Positions 8,042 through 16,478 of a stretch of 40,017 bases of DNA are shown in pieces. Source of the stretch: Candidatus Gemmiger faecigallinarum (lineage in GTDB: Bacteria > Bacillota > Clostridia > Oscillospirales > Ruminococcaceae). Location: NCBI GenBank assembly GCA_019120395.1, contig DWVD01000050.1, positions 1 through 40,017 on the forward strand, read 5' to 3'. Position 1 is the stretch's first letter. Every line of letters starts with the position of its first letter. A model generated the notes under the pieces. It saw only the letters and a program-made list of their open reading frames with translations, was not told where the DNA came from and searched no databases. The translations under genes were made by a program, and so were the position numbers.

Positions 8042-8962
8042 TCATTCGTATTTGACGCGCGGGTCGATCACAGAGTACATCAGGTCGACCAGAAGGTTCA
8101 CGACGCCGACAAAGACCGAGATCACCAGGATGCAGCCCATGATGATCGGCATGTCCCGGGTCTTGACCGCGCTTGTCAGATAGGTGCTGATGCCGGGGAT
8201 GGCGAACACGGTCTCGATCACCACCGAGCCGCCCAGGACGCCGGCAAAGGAGGAGCCCAGCCCGGTGACGATGGGCAAAAGCGCGTTGCGCAGCGCGTGC
8301 TTCATGATCACGACCACCTCGCTGGCGCCCTTTGCCCGCGCGGTGCGGACATAGTCCGAGCGGATCACGTCAAGCACCCAGGTGCGTGTGGAGCGGATGT
8401 TGTTGGCCACGCTTGCCGCGCAGACCGCGATCACCGGCAGCACATAGTGTTGCAGCGTCCCCATGCCGTAGGCCGGGAACCAGCCGGTCTCCAGGCTCAG
8501 GTTGATCTGCAGGATGATGCCAAGCCAGAAGTTTGGCATGGCGGCGAACACCAGGCACAGGAAGGTGAGCAGGTAGTCGGGCAGGGTGTTGTGCTTTACC
8601 GCGGTCAGCGTGCCCAGCGGGATGCTGATGATGCTTGCGATCAGGGTGGAGTAAATGCCAAGGGAAAGGGTGTAGGGCATCCGGCTCACGATCTCGTCGA
8701 TCACCGGCTGCTGGGTGAACCAGGACACGCCGAAATCGCCGTGCAGGATGTTCCACATATAGGTCAGATACTGCACAAGGATCGGTTTGTCCAGGCCGAG
8801 TTCGACCCGCAGCGCCTCGACCTCCTCCGCCGTGGCCTCCGGCGGCGAGAGCAGCTCGGCGGGGTCGCCGGGGACCAGCGACATGATCAGGTAGATGAAC
8901 AGCGTGATTCCGATGATGGTGGGGATCAGCATCAAAATCCGCTTGGCGGTGTATTTCAGCAT
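8042..8962 (-). CDS. ABC transporter permease (OppB/DppB-type)
   Basis: This 306-residue protein has the OppB/DppB N-terminal helix (ILMLIPTIIGITLFIYLIMSL) with the following VPGDPAE motif, six membrane helices, and the EAA loop at TARAKGASEVVVIMKHALRN. An AGGAGG site lies 6 bases before ATG 8962; the longer open frame upstream has no translation signal. The gene follows the binding-protein gene after a 207-bp gap holding a strong hairpin, which probably lowers permease expression relative to the binding protein. Confidence 0.93.
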   Translation of the reverse strand: MLKYTAKRILMLIPTIIGITLFIYLIMSLVPGDPAELLSPPEATAEEVEALRVELGLDKPILVQYLTYMWNILHGDFGVSWFTQQPVIDEIVSRMPYTLSLGIYSTLIASIISIPLGTLTAVKHNTLPDYLLTFLCLVFAAMPNFWLGIILQINLSLETGWFPAYGMGTLQHYVLPVIAVCAASVANNIRSTRTWVLDVIRSDYVRTARAKGASEVVVIMKHALRNALLPIVTGLGSSFAGVLGGSVVIETVFAIPGISTYLTSAVKTRDMPIIMGCILVISVFVGVVNLLVDLMYSVIDPRVKYE

Positions 8963-9113
8963 GGGGCGCCTCCTATCACAGCAGGGCAGATGGATTTTGG
9001 CCGGCCTGGAACGCGCGGCCTGCAAAGCGCAGAGGGGACAGAGCGAAAAACGGATTCCGTTTTCTCTCTGCCCCCTCCGGTCCTGTTTGCGGAAATGGTT
9101 GGGAGCTGCCTTC

Positions 9114-9149
9114 CCCAAAGCGGGCGCAGGCCTGCGCCTGCCTTGGGGG
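9114..9149 (-). other. Intercistronic hairpin between binding-protein and permease genes
   Basis: A near-perfect inverted repeat (about 18 bp per arm, with a 14-bp perfect palindrome GCGCAGGCCTGCGC at its centre) lies 20 bp past the stop of the binding-protein gene. There is no T run on the minus side. It is better read as an mRNA-stabilising or partial attenuation structure than as a full terminator. A second, imperfect stem lies around 9036-9075. Confidence 0.6.
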
Positions 9150-9169
9150 CGGGTCCTGTCAGAGCGGAC

Positions 9170-10780
9170 TCAGCTCCAGCTCAGGTTGGCGATGTAAAAG
9201 TCGGAGACCGGGCTTGCGGTGACGCCCTGCAGCTCCTTGTTGTAGGCGACCGCGTTCACAGAGGCGTACAGCGGGATCTGGTACGCGTTTTCAACGCCGA
9301 AAGACATCAGGTCGGCCATCAGCTGCTTGCGGGCGTCCGGGTCCTGCTCCACGGCGATCTGGGCGTAGTAGTCTTTCAGCACCTGGTAATCCTGGAAGTA
9401 TTCCTCCGGCTTGTAGGTGGTCTCCATATCCGGGTTGTAGCTGGCGCCGGGGTTGCAGAAATCGAACCAGACGTTGGTGTTGTCGGAGATCATCAGGTCG
9501 GCGGTGGCGTTGCGCTGTGCCGAAGTGAAGGTGGCGTTGTCGCAGGGGACGACCGAGGTGTTGATGCCCACCTCCGCCAGCTGGCCCTGGATGATCTGGG
9601 CGGCCTTCTCGCAGGTGGAGCCGGTGATCACGTAGATCTCCAGTTCCCGGCCGTCGTAGTTGGAATTGGCCAGATACTCCCTGGCCGCGTCCTGGTCGTA
9701 GGGGATCACGGTGTAGGTGCCCTCCTCCGGGGAGGTGGGGAAGCCGGTGACGACGTCGATGTCCAGCGTTTTGCCGTAACCGAACAGAACGCCGTCCAGC
9801 AGGTCCTGTTTGTTGATGGCGCTCTGGATCGCCATGCGCAGGTTCAGGTCGTCGCGGATATAATCGTTGACCCAGCCAAAGGAGATCAGGGTCCGGGTGG
9901 CGGAGTCCGCCTGCGTCCAGGTGGCGATGGAATTTTCGGCCAGCCGCGTGCAGGAGGCCAGGTCCGCGTTGACGATGACGTCGGCGTCGCCGGATTCCAG
10001 CGCGATGAACTGGGTGCTGACGTTGCTGATGATGGTGATCTCCACATCCTTGATGGAGGGAGCGCCTGCCCAGTAATCCTCGTTGGCTTCCAAAACGATC
10101 TTTTCGCCGCTGGTCCGGGAGACGAACTTGTAAGCGCCGGTGCCGACCGGATGGGCGGCATAGCCGTCGGCGCCGCCCACCTCCTCGTAGTAATCCTTGC
10201 TGATGATGACGCCCATCTGGGTGCAGAGCATGTTCAGGAAAGCGGGGCTGACATGGGACAGGATCGCCTTGCAGTGGGTGTCGTCAATGACCTCGCCGCC
10301 GGCAAGGCCGTTGAGCATGGAGGTGGCGGAGGTGGGGTTCTCTTTCAGGGCGGTCTCCCAGCTGAACACCACGTCCTCGGCGGTCATTTTCTCGCCGGTG
10401 TGGAAGTAAACGTCGTCGCGCAGGGTGAAGGTCCACTCCAGGCCGTCCGCCGAGACCTCGTAGTCGGTGGCGAGCCAGGGGATGGGGTTGCCTTCCTCGT
10501 CCAGGCGGAACAGCGTGTCGTAGACCTGCTGGAAAAAGACGCCGTCCCGGGTCTTGTCGGCGCCGTAATCCACATGCAGCGGAAAGACGCCCAAGGGGTC
10601 GGTGTAGGTCACCACGTTCAGCGAGTCTTTGGCGCCGCCGGACTGGCCGGTCTGCGCCGCGCCGCCGCTTTCCGAGACCGCGCCGCCGCTGCTGCCCGAA
10701 CCGCAGCCGGCCAGCAGAGAGCCTGTCAGTGCCAACGCCAGGATCAGGCTGGACGCCTTGCGTAAGCGTGTGCTTTTCAT
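9170..10780 (-). CDS. Family-5 extracellular solute-binding lipoprotein
   Basis: This 536-residue protein begins with a lipoprotein signal: basic start MKSTRLRK, hydrophobic core, and lipobox LLAGC with Cys26. A Gly/Ser-rich linker follows. The body fits the SBP_bac_5 family (NVVTYTDPLGVFPLH, TFTLRDDVYFHTGEKMTAEDVVFSW, HPVGTGAYKF, ALRNA-like helices later). It would be anchored outside the membrane and deliver solute to the permeases downstream. An AAGGAGG site precedes ATG 10780; the extension to 10822 lacks one. It is the first gene of operon 1, behind a promoter whose -10 box overlaps a GntR-type operator. Family members bind peptides, opines, nickel or glycosides, so the ligand is open. 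Confidence 0.92.
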   Translation of the reverse strand: MKSTRLRKASSLILALALTGSLLAGCGSGSSGGAVSESGGAAQTGQSGGAKDSLNVVTYTDPLGVFPLHVDYGADKTRDGVFFQQVYDTLFRLDEEGNPIPWLATDYEVSADGLEWTFTLRDDVYFHTGEKMTAEDVVFSWETALKENPTSATSMLNGLAGGEVIDDTHCKAILSHVSPAFLNMLCTQMGVIISKDYYEEVGGADGYAAHPVGTGAYKFVSRTSGEKIVLEANEDYWAGAPSIKDVEITIISNVSTQFIALESGDADVIVNADLASCTRLAENSIATWTQADSATRTLISFGWVNDYIRDDLNLRMAIQSAINKQDLLDGVLFGYGKTLDIDVVTGFPTSPEEGTYTVIPYDQDAAREYLANSNYDGRELEIYVITGSTCEKAAQIIQGQLAEVGINTSVVPCDNATFTSAQRNATADLMISDNTNVWFDFCNPGASYNPDMETTYKPEEYFQDYQVLKDYYAQIAVEQDPDARKQLMADLMSFGVENAYQIPLYASVNAVAYNKELQGVTASPVSDFYIANLSWS

Positions 10781-10851
10781 TGTGTTTTCCTCCTTGTGGT
10801 TTATAAATCGGCCGGGCTCCAACAGCAGGGGTCCGGTTGGAAACTGATTGT

Positions 10852-10880
10852 ATTGTATACAATTTTGCGGGGTTTGTAAA
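10852..10880 (-). promoter_or_regulatory. Promoter of transporter operon with overlapping GntR operator
   Basis: On the minus strand, TTTACA (10875-10880) and TACAAT (10852-10857) are 17 bp apart. The perfect palindrome ATTGTATACAAT (10852-10863) covers the -10 box, so a bound repressor would block RNA polymerase. The same TGTATACA core is found at the promoters of operon 2 and gntR. Confidence 0.8.
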
Positions 10881-11075
10881 TCTGCATTTTAGATAAGTTT
10901 TCATGCGCGCAGATAGATATACTACACAAAGATTTGTCAATTTTACGGAATTGGCTGGTAAAATGACAAAAAATTCCTGCACGATTTTGTCCTGTCTGCC
11001 CAAAAAGCGGCTGCCGCGCCCGGCCATTGCGCGGCGGGGCGGGGATTGGGGCGGGATCGGGCAGGATTTCCTGTT

Positions 11076-11085
11076 TTGTATACAC
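11076..11085. promoter_or_regulatory. Second, distal GntR-type operator
   Basis: TTGTATACAC at 11076-11085 has the same TGTATACA core. Its centre is about 223 bp upstream of the promoter-proximal site at 10852-10863, close to 21 helical turns, so DNA looping between two repressor dimers is possible. It also lies upstream of the divergent PH-domain gene. Confidence 0.5.
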
Positions 11086-11206
11086 TTTTGTAATCTTTTT
11101 GGAATGATTTCACAGGGGAAGGGGGCCGGGCGCAGGGGCGGACCGCGGCCGCTCCTGCGGGCGAAATCGAGGAGAGCTACTGGATGCGCCGGACGGCCGC
11201 GGCGGA

Positions 11207-11235
11207 TTGACAAGCCGGAGGAACCATGCTATACA
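11207..11235 (+). promoter_or_regulatory. Promoter of the PH-domain gene
   Basis: TTGACA (11207-11212) and TATACA (11230-11235) are separated by 17 bp, and the start codon lies 33 bp further on. No TGTATACA operator overlaps it. Confidence 0.75.
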
Positions 11236-11268
11236 TGGACTGAAATACACCGCGGGGAGGGCAAAGCG

Positions 11269-11799
11269 ATGGCACAGACCAGTCAAACCGGGACCGGACG
11301 CTATTATTCGGGGATGCTGCTGCGGCAGCATCCTTGGCTGAAAGAGCGCCTGCGGGGGGAGGAATACCCCGTTGCCTTTTCCTACCGGAAACCGGAGCTG
11401 GCGGCCGGGATCTCGCTGGCGTTCATCGGCGGCTTTGCCATTTTGGACGCGCTGTTCCACTTGCCCGCCTTTGGCAGCGCATGGATCGGGCTTCTGGTCA
11501 TGGCGGGCGGCGCGGCGCTGCTGTACGGCGGGGTGTGGGCGCTTTGCTTTGCGGGGCGCGCCTATCTTCTGGTCACGTCGGAACGGGTGGTGTACCAGAA
11601 GGTGGATCTGCTGGGCCGGCCCGGCAGGCAGATCTCCATCCCGCGCGGCGAGATTCGCCGGGTACGCTTTTTGAAAAGCACGGTCATGTACCGCATGGGG
11701 CGCAGCGACGGCGGCATTGCGATGCTGCTGAAAAACGGCAGGACGGTGTCCGTTTCCAATGTGCGCGATGCGGAAAACATTTTCGGCGCGCTCCGCTGA
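11269..11799 (+). CDS. Membrane-associated bacterial PH-domain protein
   Basis: This 176-residue protein has two membrane segments near residues 38-58 and 65-90 (ISLAFIGGFAILDALFHL and WIGLLVMAGGAALLYGGVWALCF). A C-terminal domain follows with the bPH_2-like pattern YLLVTSERVVYQKVDLLGR...ISIPRGEIRRVRFLKST and an end segment resembling NVRDAENIF. Such proteins are small envelope-associated scaffolds of unknown function. ATG 11269 is preceded by a GGGGAGGG site. It has its own promoter and terminator, and is read opposite to the two operons around it. Confidence 0.75.
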   Translation: MAQTSQTGTGRYYSGMLLRQHPWLKERLRGEEYPVAFSYRKPELAAGISLAFIGGFAILDALFHLPAFGSAWIGLLVMAGGAALLYGGVWALCFAGRAYLLVTSERVVYQKVDLLGRPGRQISIPRGEIRRVRFLKSTVMYRMGRSDGGIAMLLKNGRTVSVSNVRDAENIFGALR

Positions 11800-11834
11800 G
11801 CGGCACCGGGACGGCGGGCGCGGCCGCGCCGGCT

Positions 11835-11880
11835 GCAAATAAAAAATGCGCGGCAGGGCAGCCGCGCATTTTTTATTTGC
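11835..11880. terminator. Strong bidirectional terminator
   Basis: A perfect 20-bp inverted repeat (11835-11854 with 11861-11880) with a six-base loop carries A-rich and T-rich flanks within the stem. It ends the PH-domain transcript on the plus strand and can also act on the minus strand. Confidence 0.9.
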
Positions 11881-11908
11881 GCCCCTGTGCAGGGGCGCCC
11901 GGGGATGC

Positions 11909-11941
11909 AAAAAATGGCCGGACGGGGGAGCGTCCGGCCAT
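11909..11941 (-). terminator. Terminator of operon 2
   Basis: An 11-bp GC-rich stem (11914-11924 with 11931-11941) is followed on the minus strand by six Ts (11914-11909). It starts 20 bp past the stop of the glycerate kinase gene. Confidence 0.9.
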
Positions 11942-11960
11942 GGGAAGGTCTCTGCGCCGC

Positions 11961-13193
11961 TCAGCGCACCAGCGCCACCGCCACGTCGTTGACATTGGTG
12001 CCGGTGGGGCCGGTGACGATCAGTCCGCCCACCGCCTGCAGGGCGTGGTAGGCGTCGTTGTCGGCCAGAACCTGGTGGATATTCAGCCCTTTGGCGGCCA
12101 GCGCCGCTTTGGTGCCGCCGTCCACATAGCCGCCCGCCGCGTCGGTGGGGCCGTCGGTGCCGTCGGAGCCGACGCTGAACACCGCGGCGTCCGCCATGCC
12201 GGCGATGCCGTCCGCGGCGGCCAGCGCCAGCTCCTGATTGCGGCCGCCCAGGCCGTGGCCGGTCAGGCGCACCACCGTCTCGCCGCCGGCCAGAAAGGCC
12301 AGCGGTTTGCCCGGGGTCTCGTGAGTCTTGAGCACCGAGGCCAGGAAGCTGCCCGCCTCCCTGGCCTGGCAGCAAAGCCGGTCGGTCAGCAGGATCGGTT
12401 CGTAGCCCAGCCCGCGGCAGGCTTCCGCCGCCGCGGCGCACAGTTCCCGCACACTGCCGGTGACGCACGTCTCCACGTTGTCCAGCCGCTTGGGCGTCTC
12501 CTGCCGCAGGCAGGCCAGGGCCTGTTCGCTCAGGCGAAGGCGGTATTTTTCCACCACGGCCAGCGCGTCGGCGCAGGTGGTGGAGTCGGGGCAGGCGGGG
12601 CCGGAGGCGATCATGTCCAGCGGGTCGCCGATGATGTCCGACAGGATGACCGCGCAGACCTTGGCCGGGGCGCAGGCCAGGGCAAAGCGGCCGCCCTTGA
12701 CGCCGGACAGGCGCTTGCGCACCGTGTTCATCTCGACGATGTCGGCGCCGCAGGCCAGCAGCTGGCCGGTGACGTCCTGCAGCTCCCCGGCGGGGATCAG
12801 CGGCTGCTCAAACAGCGCGCTGCCGCCGCCGGACAGCAAAAACAGCACGGTGTCGCCGGCGCAAAGGCCGCGCACCAGTTCCAGCGCCCTGCCGGTGGCG
12901 GCAAAGCCGTTTTCGTCCGGCACCGGGTGGCCGGCCTCAAAGCAGGCGCAGCGGGGCAGTTCGCCCTTGACATGGCCGTATTTGGTCACCACCACGCCGG
13001 CAAAAAGCCGGTCGCCCAGGCAGTTTGACGCGGCGCGGGCCATCTGCCAGGCCGCTTTGCCGGCGGCCACCAGCAACACCCGGCCGGGGAATGTCCGGCC
13101 TTTCAGCGCGCGGCGGACGGCCTCGTCCGGCAGCACCGCATGGATGGCCTGCCGGACGATGGCGTCGGCGTCGGCGCGCAGGCGGCTGTTCAT
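11961..13193 (-). CDS. Glycerate 2-kinase (MOFRL/DUF4147 family)
   Basis: This 410-residue protein matches the GckA/TtuD-type glycerate kinase family, which makes 2-phosphoglycerate from D-glycerate and ATP. Visible family features are [13 protein letters not shown] and [12 protein letters not shown] near the N-terminus, [13 protein letters not shown] (about 119-131), [14 protein letters not shown], and the MOFRL domain with [13 protein letters not shown] and [20 protein letters not shown] site precedes ATG 13193. It is the last gene of operon 2, 25 bp after tartronate semialdehyde reductase, whose product is its substrate. It is cytoplasmic. Function is confident; hydroxypyruvate reductase, an older label for this family, is less likely. 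Confidence 0.9.
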   Translation of the reverse strand: MNSRLRADADAIVRQAIHAVLPDEAVRRALKGRTFPGRVLLVAAGKAAWQMARAASNCLGDRLFAGVVVTKYGHVKGELPRCACFEAGHPVPDENGFAATGRALELVRGLCAGDTVLFLLSGGGSALFEQPLIPAGELQDVTGQLLACGADIVEMNTVRKRLSGVKGGRFALACAPAKVCAVILSDIIGDPLDMIASGPACPDSTTCADALAVVEKYRLRLSEQALACLRQETPKRLDNVETCVTGSVRELCAAAAEACRGLGYEPILLTDRLCCQAREAGSFLASVLKTHETPGKPLAFLAGGETVVRLTGHGLGGRNQELALAAADGIAGMADAAVFSVGSDGTDGPTDAAGGYVDGGTKAALAAKGLNIHQVLADNDAYHALQAVGGLIVTGPTGTNVNDVAVALVR

Positions 13194-13218
13194 GGCGACC
13201 CCCTCCTTCTCTGCGGGT

Positions 13219-14100
13219 TCAGCGGCCGATTTGGATGTCGGCCAGCTTTTCGTAGTAATGGGCGATGCAGCTGTGGTCGTGCTGGCCTTCGCCCTGGCTG
13301 TGCAGCCATTGCAGGACCTCCTGCACCCCGGCGGTCATGGGGACCGGCGCGCCCACGGCATGGGCGCAGTCCAGCGCGTTGTTCAGGTCCTTGATGTGCA
13401 GGTCGATCTTGAAGCCGGGCTTCTCGTCCCCGGCGATCATCATGGGGGCCTTGGCGTTCATGACGGTGGAACCGGCCAGGCCGCCGCGGATGGCCTCGAA
13501 CACCAGCTGCGGGTCGACGCCCGCCTTCTGGGCCAGGGTCAGCGCTTCGGCCAGGGCCTGGATGTTGCAGGCCACGATGATCTGGTTGGCCAGTTTGGTG
13601 GTGTTGCCTGCGCCCACCTCGCCGCAGCGAACGACGCTGGCGCCCATGGCGCCCAGCAGATCTTTGAACTTGTCAAAGACTTCCTGTTTGCCGCCCACCA
13701 TAAAGCTCAGGGTGCCGTCGACGGCTTTGGGCTCGCCGCCGGAGACCGGGGCGTCCAGCATGTCGATGCCCTTGGCCTCCAGCACCGCGGCGATCTCCTT
13801 GCTGGCCACCGGGTTGATGGAGCTCATGTCGATGAACACCGAGCCGGGTCTCATGTGGGCGGCCACGCCGTCCTCCCCCAGCATGACTTCCCTGACCTGG
13901 GGGGAGTTGGGCAGCATGGTCAGCACCACGTCGCAGGTTCCGCCGATCTCCGCCTGCGTGGCGGCGGCCGCGCCTGCGGCCACGACCTCGGCCACGCTGG
14001 CCTCGTTGCGGTCGTTGACCGCCAGCTGGTAGCCGGCTTTCAGCAGGTTCTTTGCCATGGGCTTGCCCATGATGCCCAGTCCGATCAGTCCGATTTTCAT
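13219..14100 (-). CDS. garR: Tartronate semialdehyde reductase (2-hydroxy-3-oxopropionate reductase)
   Basis: This 293-residue protein reduces tartronate semialdehyde to D-glycerate with NAD(P)H. It has the beta-hydroxyacid dehydrogenase layout: Rossmann motif [16 protein letters not shown] at the start, DAPVSGGE substrate loop, and [11 protein letters not shown] with the catalytic Lys. The run of similarity to GarR/GlxR ([19 protein letters not shown]) favours that substrate over 3-hydroxyisobutyrate. The frame is open far upstream (to 15096), but MKIGLIGLG at ATG 14100 with AAAGGA upstream is clearly the start. It sits directly before glycerate kinase. Confidence 0.88.
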   Translation of the reverse strand: MKIGLIGLGIMGKPMAKNLLKAGYQLAVNDRNEASVAEVVAAGAAAATQAEIGGTCDVVLTMLPNSPQVREVMLGEDGVAAHMRPGSVFIDMSSINPVASKEIAAVLEAKGIDMLDAPVSGGEPKAVDGTLSFMVGGKQEVFDKFKDLLGAMGASVVRCGEVGAGNTTKLANQIIVACNIQALAEALTLAQKAGVDPQLVFEAIRGGLAGSTVMNAKAPMMIAGDEKPGFKIDLHIKDLNNALDCAHAVGAPVPMTAGVQEVLQWLHSQGEGQHDHSCIAHYYEKLADIQIGR

Positions 14101-14180
14101 AATAACACGTCCTTTCTGAAATGGTAAGTGGAAAAGTTGCGGATATCGGTCGGTTGAAACAAGACGGCACCGCCCGGAGG

Positions 14181-15260
14181 TCAGCCGGACGCCTGCCCCA
14201 GCGCCTGCGCCATGTCCCGGTGCAGCAGTTCGGCCTGCGGGTAGCGGCCCAGCCGGTTCATAAAGCCGTGGGCCATGCCCCGGTATACGGTAAGGCAGAC
14301 CGGCACGCCGGCCGCGGCCAGCCGCGCCGCATAGGCCCTGGCCTGCCGGGTGAGGGAGTCGAACTCGGCGCAGAAAAGCCAGGTGGGCGGCAGGCCCGCG
14401 AAGTTTTTGTCCAGAAGCGGCGAGGCGTCGGGCGAAAGATCCTCCCGGTCGGTCCGGGTATAGAGGCGGAACGCGTCCATCGTCTGCTTTAAAGAAAGGA
14501 TCTCGGCCTGGGCCCAGCGCCGGTGTTCCTCGCAGATCTGGTAGTCCGAGAGGGAAAACCGGTACCCCGGCAGGTCCGGTTCCCGCTGGCTCAGCACCGG
14601 GTACACCAGCAGCTGGCCTTTCAGTAGGCCGGTGCGCATATTTCTGTCCCGCCGGGCGCAGGCGGCCGCCAGGTTCCCGCCCGCGCTGTCGCCGCCGATC
14701 AGTACGTGGCTGCGGTCTATGCCCAGCCGCTCCGCGTTGCGGCACACCCAGCGCAGGGCGCACCAGGCGTCCCGGGTGGCGCAGGGGAAGGGATATTCCG
14801 GCGCAAGGCGGTATTCCACGCTGAACACGGCCGCCCCGCTGAGCTGGGCCAGCAGACGGGTGGAATGCGCGGCGCTGCGGCGGGAACCGAACCGGAACCC
14901 GCCCCCGTGCAGGTACACCAGCGCAGGGCGCGCCGCCGCGCCCGCCGCCGTGCGGTAACAGGTGATGGGAAGCTCTGTCTGGCCGTCGGCCGCGCAAAGC
15001 TCGGTCTCTGTGACCGGCTCGCTGGTCAGGTCCCGGTCTGCGGGGGGCATCGCGCGCAGGGCGGCATAATCGCCGGCGCGCAGCGCCTGCCCCCACAGCG
15101 CGGCGGCCGTCCCGCCGCCGTTTTGCAGATCGGCCAGCGTTTCGGGCGACAATACCCCGCGCCGGGGCTCGCCCGGGATCCCCACATCCACGCAGACCAC
15201 GCCGTTTTCCCGCCGCACGGTCCGGGGAAAGCGCCCGGCCTCAGCGCCGCACATACGCAT
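14181..15260 (-). CDS. HSL-family alpha/beta hydrolase (esterase/acetylhydrolase)
   Basis: The protein has up to 359 residues. It carries the hormone-sensitive-lipase motifs: HGGG oxyanion loop (YLHGGGFRFGS), nucleophile elbow GGDSAGG, acid in CAEFDSL and His in MAHGF. These enzymes hydrolyse small acyl esters in the cytoplasm. The start is unsure. ATGs at 15260 and 15254 overlap the end of the kinase gene (stop at 15241) but lack a good ribosome-binding site, so translation may be coupled, or begin later. The first ~100 residues before the HGGG motif are less conserved in look. In this operon it could remove an ester group from a pathway intermediate. Confidence 0.8.
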   Translation of the reverse strand: MRMCGAEAGRFPRTVRRENGVVCVDVGIPGEPRRGVLSPETLADLQNGGGTAAALWGQALRAGDYAALRAMPPADRDLTSEPVTETELCAADGQTELPITCYRTAAGAAARPALVYLHGGGFRFGSRRSAAHSTRLLAQLSGAAVFSVEYRLAPEYPFPCATRDAWCALRWVCRNAERLGIDRSHVLIGGDSAGGNLAAACARRDRNMRTGLLKGQLLVYPVLSQREPDLPGYRFSLSDYQICEEHRRWAQAEILSLKQTMDAFRLYTRTDREDLSPDASPLLDKNFAGLPPTWLFCAEFDSLTRQARAYAARLAAAGVPVCLTVYRGMAHGFMNRLGRYPQAELLHRDMAQALGQASG

Positions 15261-16434
15261 AGGTGCGGCGGGCGATGCCCAGCTCCTCGTTGGTGGGGAT
15301 GGCAAACACCCTGACCCGGGACCCCGGGCCGGTCAGCTCCTGCCGGACGCCGTGGCAGGCGGCGTTCTTTTCCAAGTCCAGCACGACGCCCAGAGCGCCG
15401 AGCCTTTCGCAGACGAGACGGCGCAGCAGGCCCGAGTTTTCCCCCATGCCGGCGGTAAAGACCAGGTGATCCAAGCCGCCCAGGTCCAGGTAAAACGCAC
15501 CTATATAATGTACGATGCCGCTGACCAGCACGTCGATGGCCAACTGCGCGCGGCGGTTGCCGTCCCTGGCTGCGGCCTCGATATAGCGCAGGTCGCCGCT
15601 GACGCCCGAGATGCCCAGCAGGCCGCCTTTCTGCTCGAAGCCTTCGTGGATCTGCGCGTCGGTCAGGCCCTCGTGGCGCAGGAACTCGTACAGATCGCAG
15701 TCCATATCCCCCACGCGGGTGGCGTGGATCAGCCCGGACTGCAGCGACATGCCAAAGCTGGTGTCGATGCTTTTTCCGTCCCGGATGGCGCAGACCGAGG
15801 AACTGCCGCCCAGATGGCAGGAGATCGCCCGGTAGCTGCCGCCGCTGATCTGGTCAAGCACGCCGGCGATGTATCCGTGCGAGGCGCTGTGGTAGCCCAG
15901 CCGCTGCACGCCGTATTTCTCGTACCATTCATAGGGAACGCCGTAAAGGCGGCGTTCCAGCGGGATGTCCCGGTGGAACCCGGTCTCGAAGCAGCCCAGA
16001 AAGACCGCGTCGGGCAGCGCCTGACGCAGCATGCCGATGGCCTGCAGGTAGCCGGTGTTGTGCAGCCGCGCCAGCGGCAGCCAGGCGCGCATCCCCTCGA
16101 TGACCTCGTCCGTCAGCTCGTGGTCGCCGAAATGGCCTTTGGACAAGGTGGTCTTGAAGCCCACCCGCTCGATCTGGCGCACCGAGTCCAGCGCGCCGGC
16201 CTGCGCGCCGGTCAGGCAGGCAAGGAACCGCCGGATGCCGTCGCCGTGATCCGGGACGGCGGCTTTTTCCTCGACGATACGGCAGCCGGACTGCAGATTT
16301 TCGTACTGGAAGATCGCGTCGTCCAGGCTGCCGACCCGTTCCACCCGGCTCTGCGCCAGCGCGTGGCCGGCGGGCATGTCGTACAGCTTGAACTTCAGCG
16401 AGGTGCTGCCCACATTGCAGACAAGGACCTTCAT
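15241..16434 (-). CDS. Divergent acetate-kinase-family (ASKHA) kinase
   Basis: This 397-residue protein aligns along its length with AckA. Conserved residues include Asn7, Ser10, Ser12 and Lys14 (NVGSTSLK), His125, His182, His207, Arg240 and the FTAGMGENS motif. Several active-site positions differ: Lys94 where AckA has Arg91, Glu150 (FETGFH) where AckA has catalytic Asp148, SASH in place of GTSH, and Gly210 in place of Asn211. It is therefore an acyl- or carbamoyl-phosphate kinase of altered specificity rather than plain acetate kinase. I chose ATG 16434 because AAGGAGA lies 6 bases upstream; ATG 16440 abuts it. It follows FdrA and may capture the phosphorylated product of that step. Confidence 0.8.
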   Translation of the reverse strand: MKVLVCNVGSTSLKFKLYDMPAGHALAQSRVERVGSLDDAIFQYENLQSGCRIVEEKAAVPDHGDGIRRFLACLTGAQAGALDSVRQIERVGFKTTLSKGHFGDHELTDEVIEGMRAWLPLARLHNTGYLQAIGMLRQALPDAVFLGCFETGFHRDIPLERRLYGVPYEWYEKYGVQRLGYHSASHGYIAGVLDQISGGSYRAISCHLGGSSSVCAIRDGKSIDTSFGMSLQSGLIHATRVGDMDCDLYEFLRHEGLTDAQIHEGFEQKGGLLGISGVSGDLRYIEAAARDGNRRAQLAIDVLVSGIVHYIGAFYLDLGGLDHLVFTAGMGENSGLLRRLVCERLGALGVVLDLEKNAACHGVRQELTGPGSRVRVFAIPTNEELGIARRTYAYVRR

Positions 16435-16478
16435 ACACATTCTCCTTTCCGCCCGGGCGGGCGTATGGGCGCGGCGGT

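Noticed and set aside
8297-10765. 822-codon open frame on the plus strand, antisense to the permease and binding-protein genes
   Set aside because: No motif, composition typical of a reversed GC-rich gene, and no ribosome-binding site. The minus-strand genes are unmistakable.
14100-15096. Upstream extension of the tartronate semialdehyde reductase frame
   Set aside because: The frame is open but lies out of phase over the alpha/beta hydrolase gene, whose catalytic motifs are all present; the reductase has its own ATG and Shine-Dalgarno at 14100.
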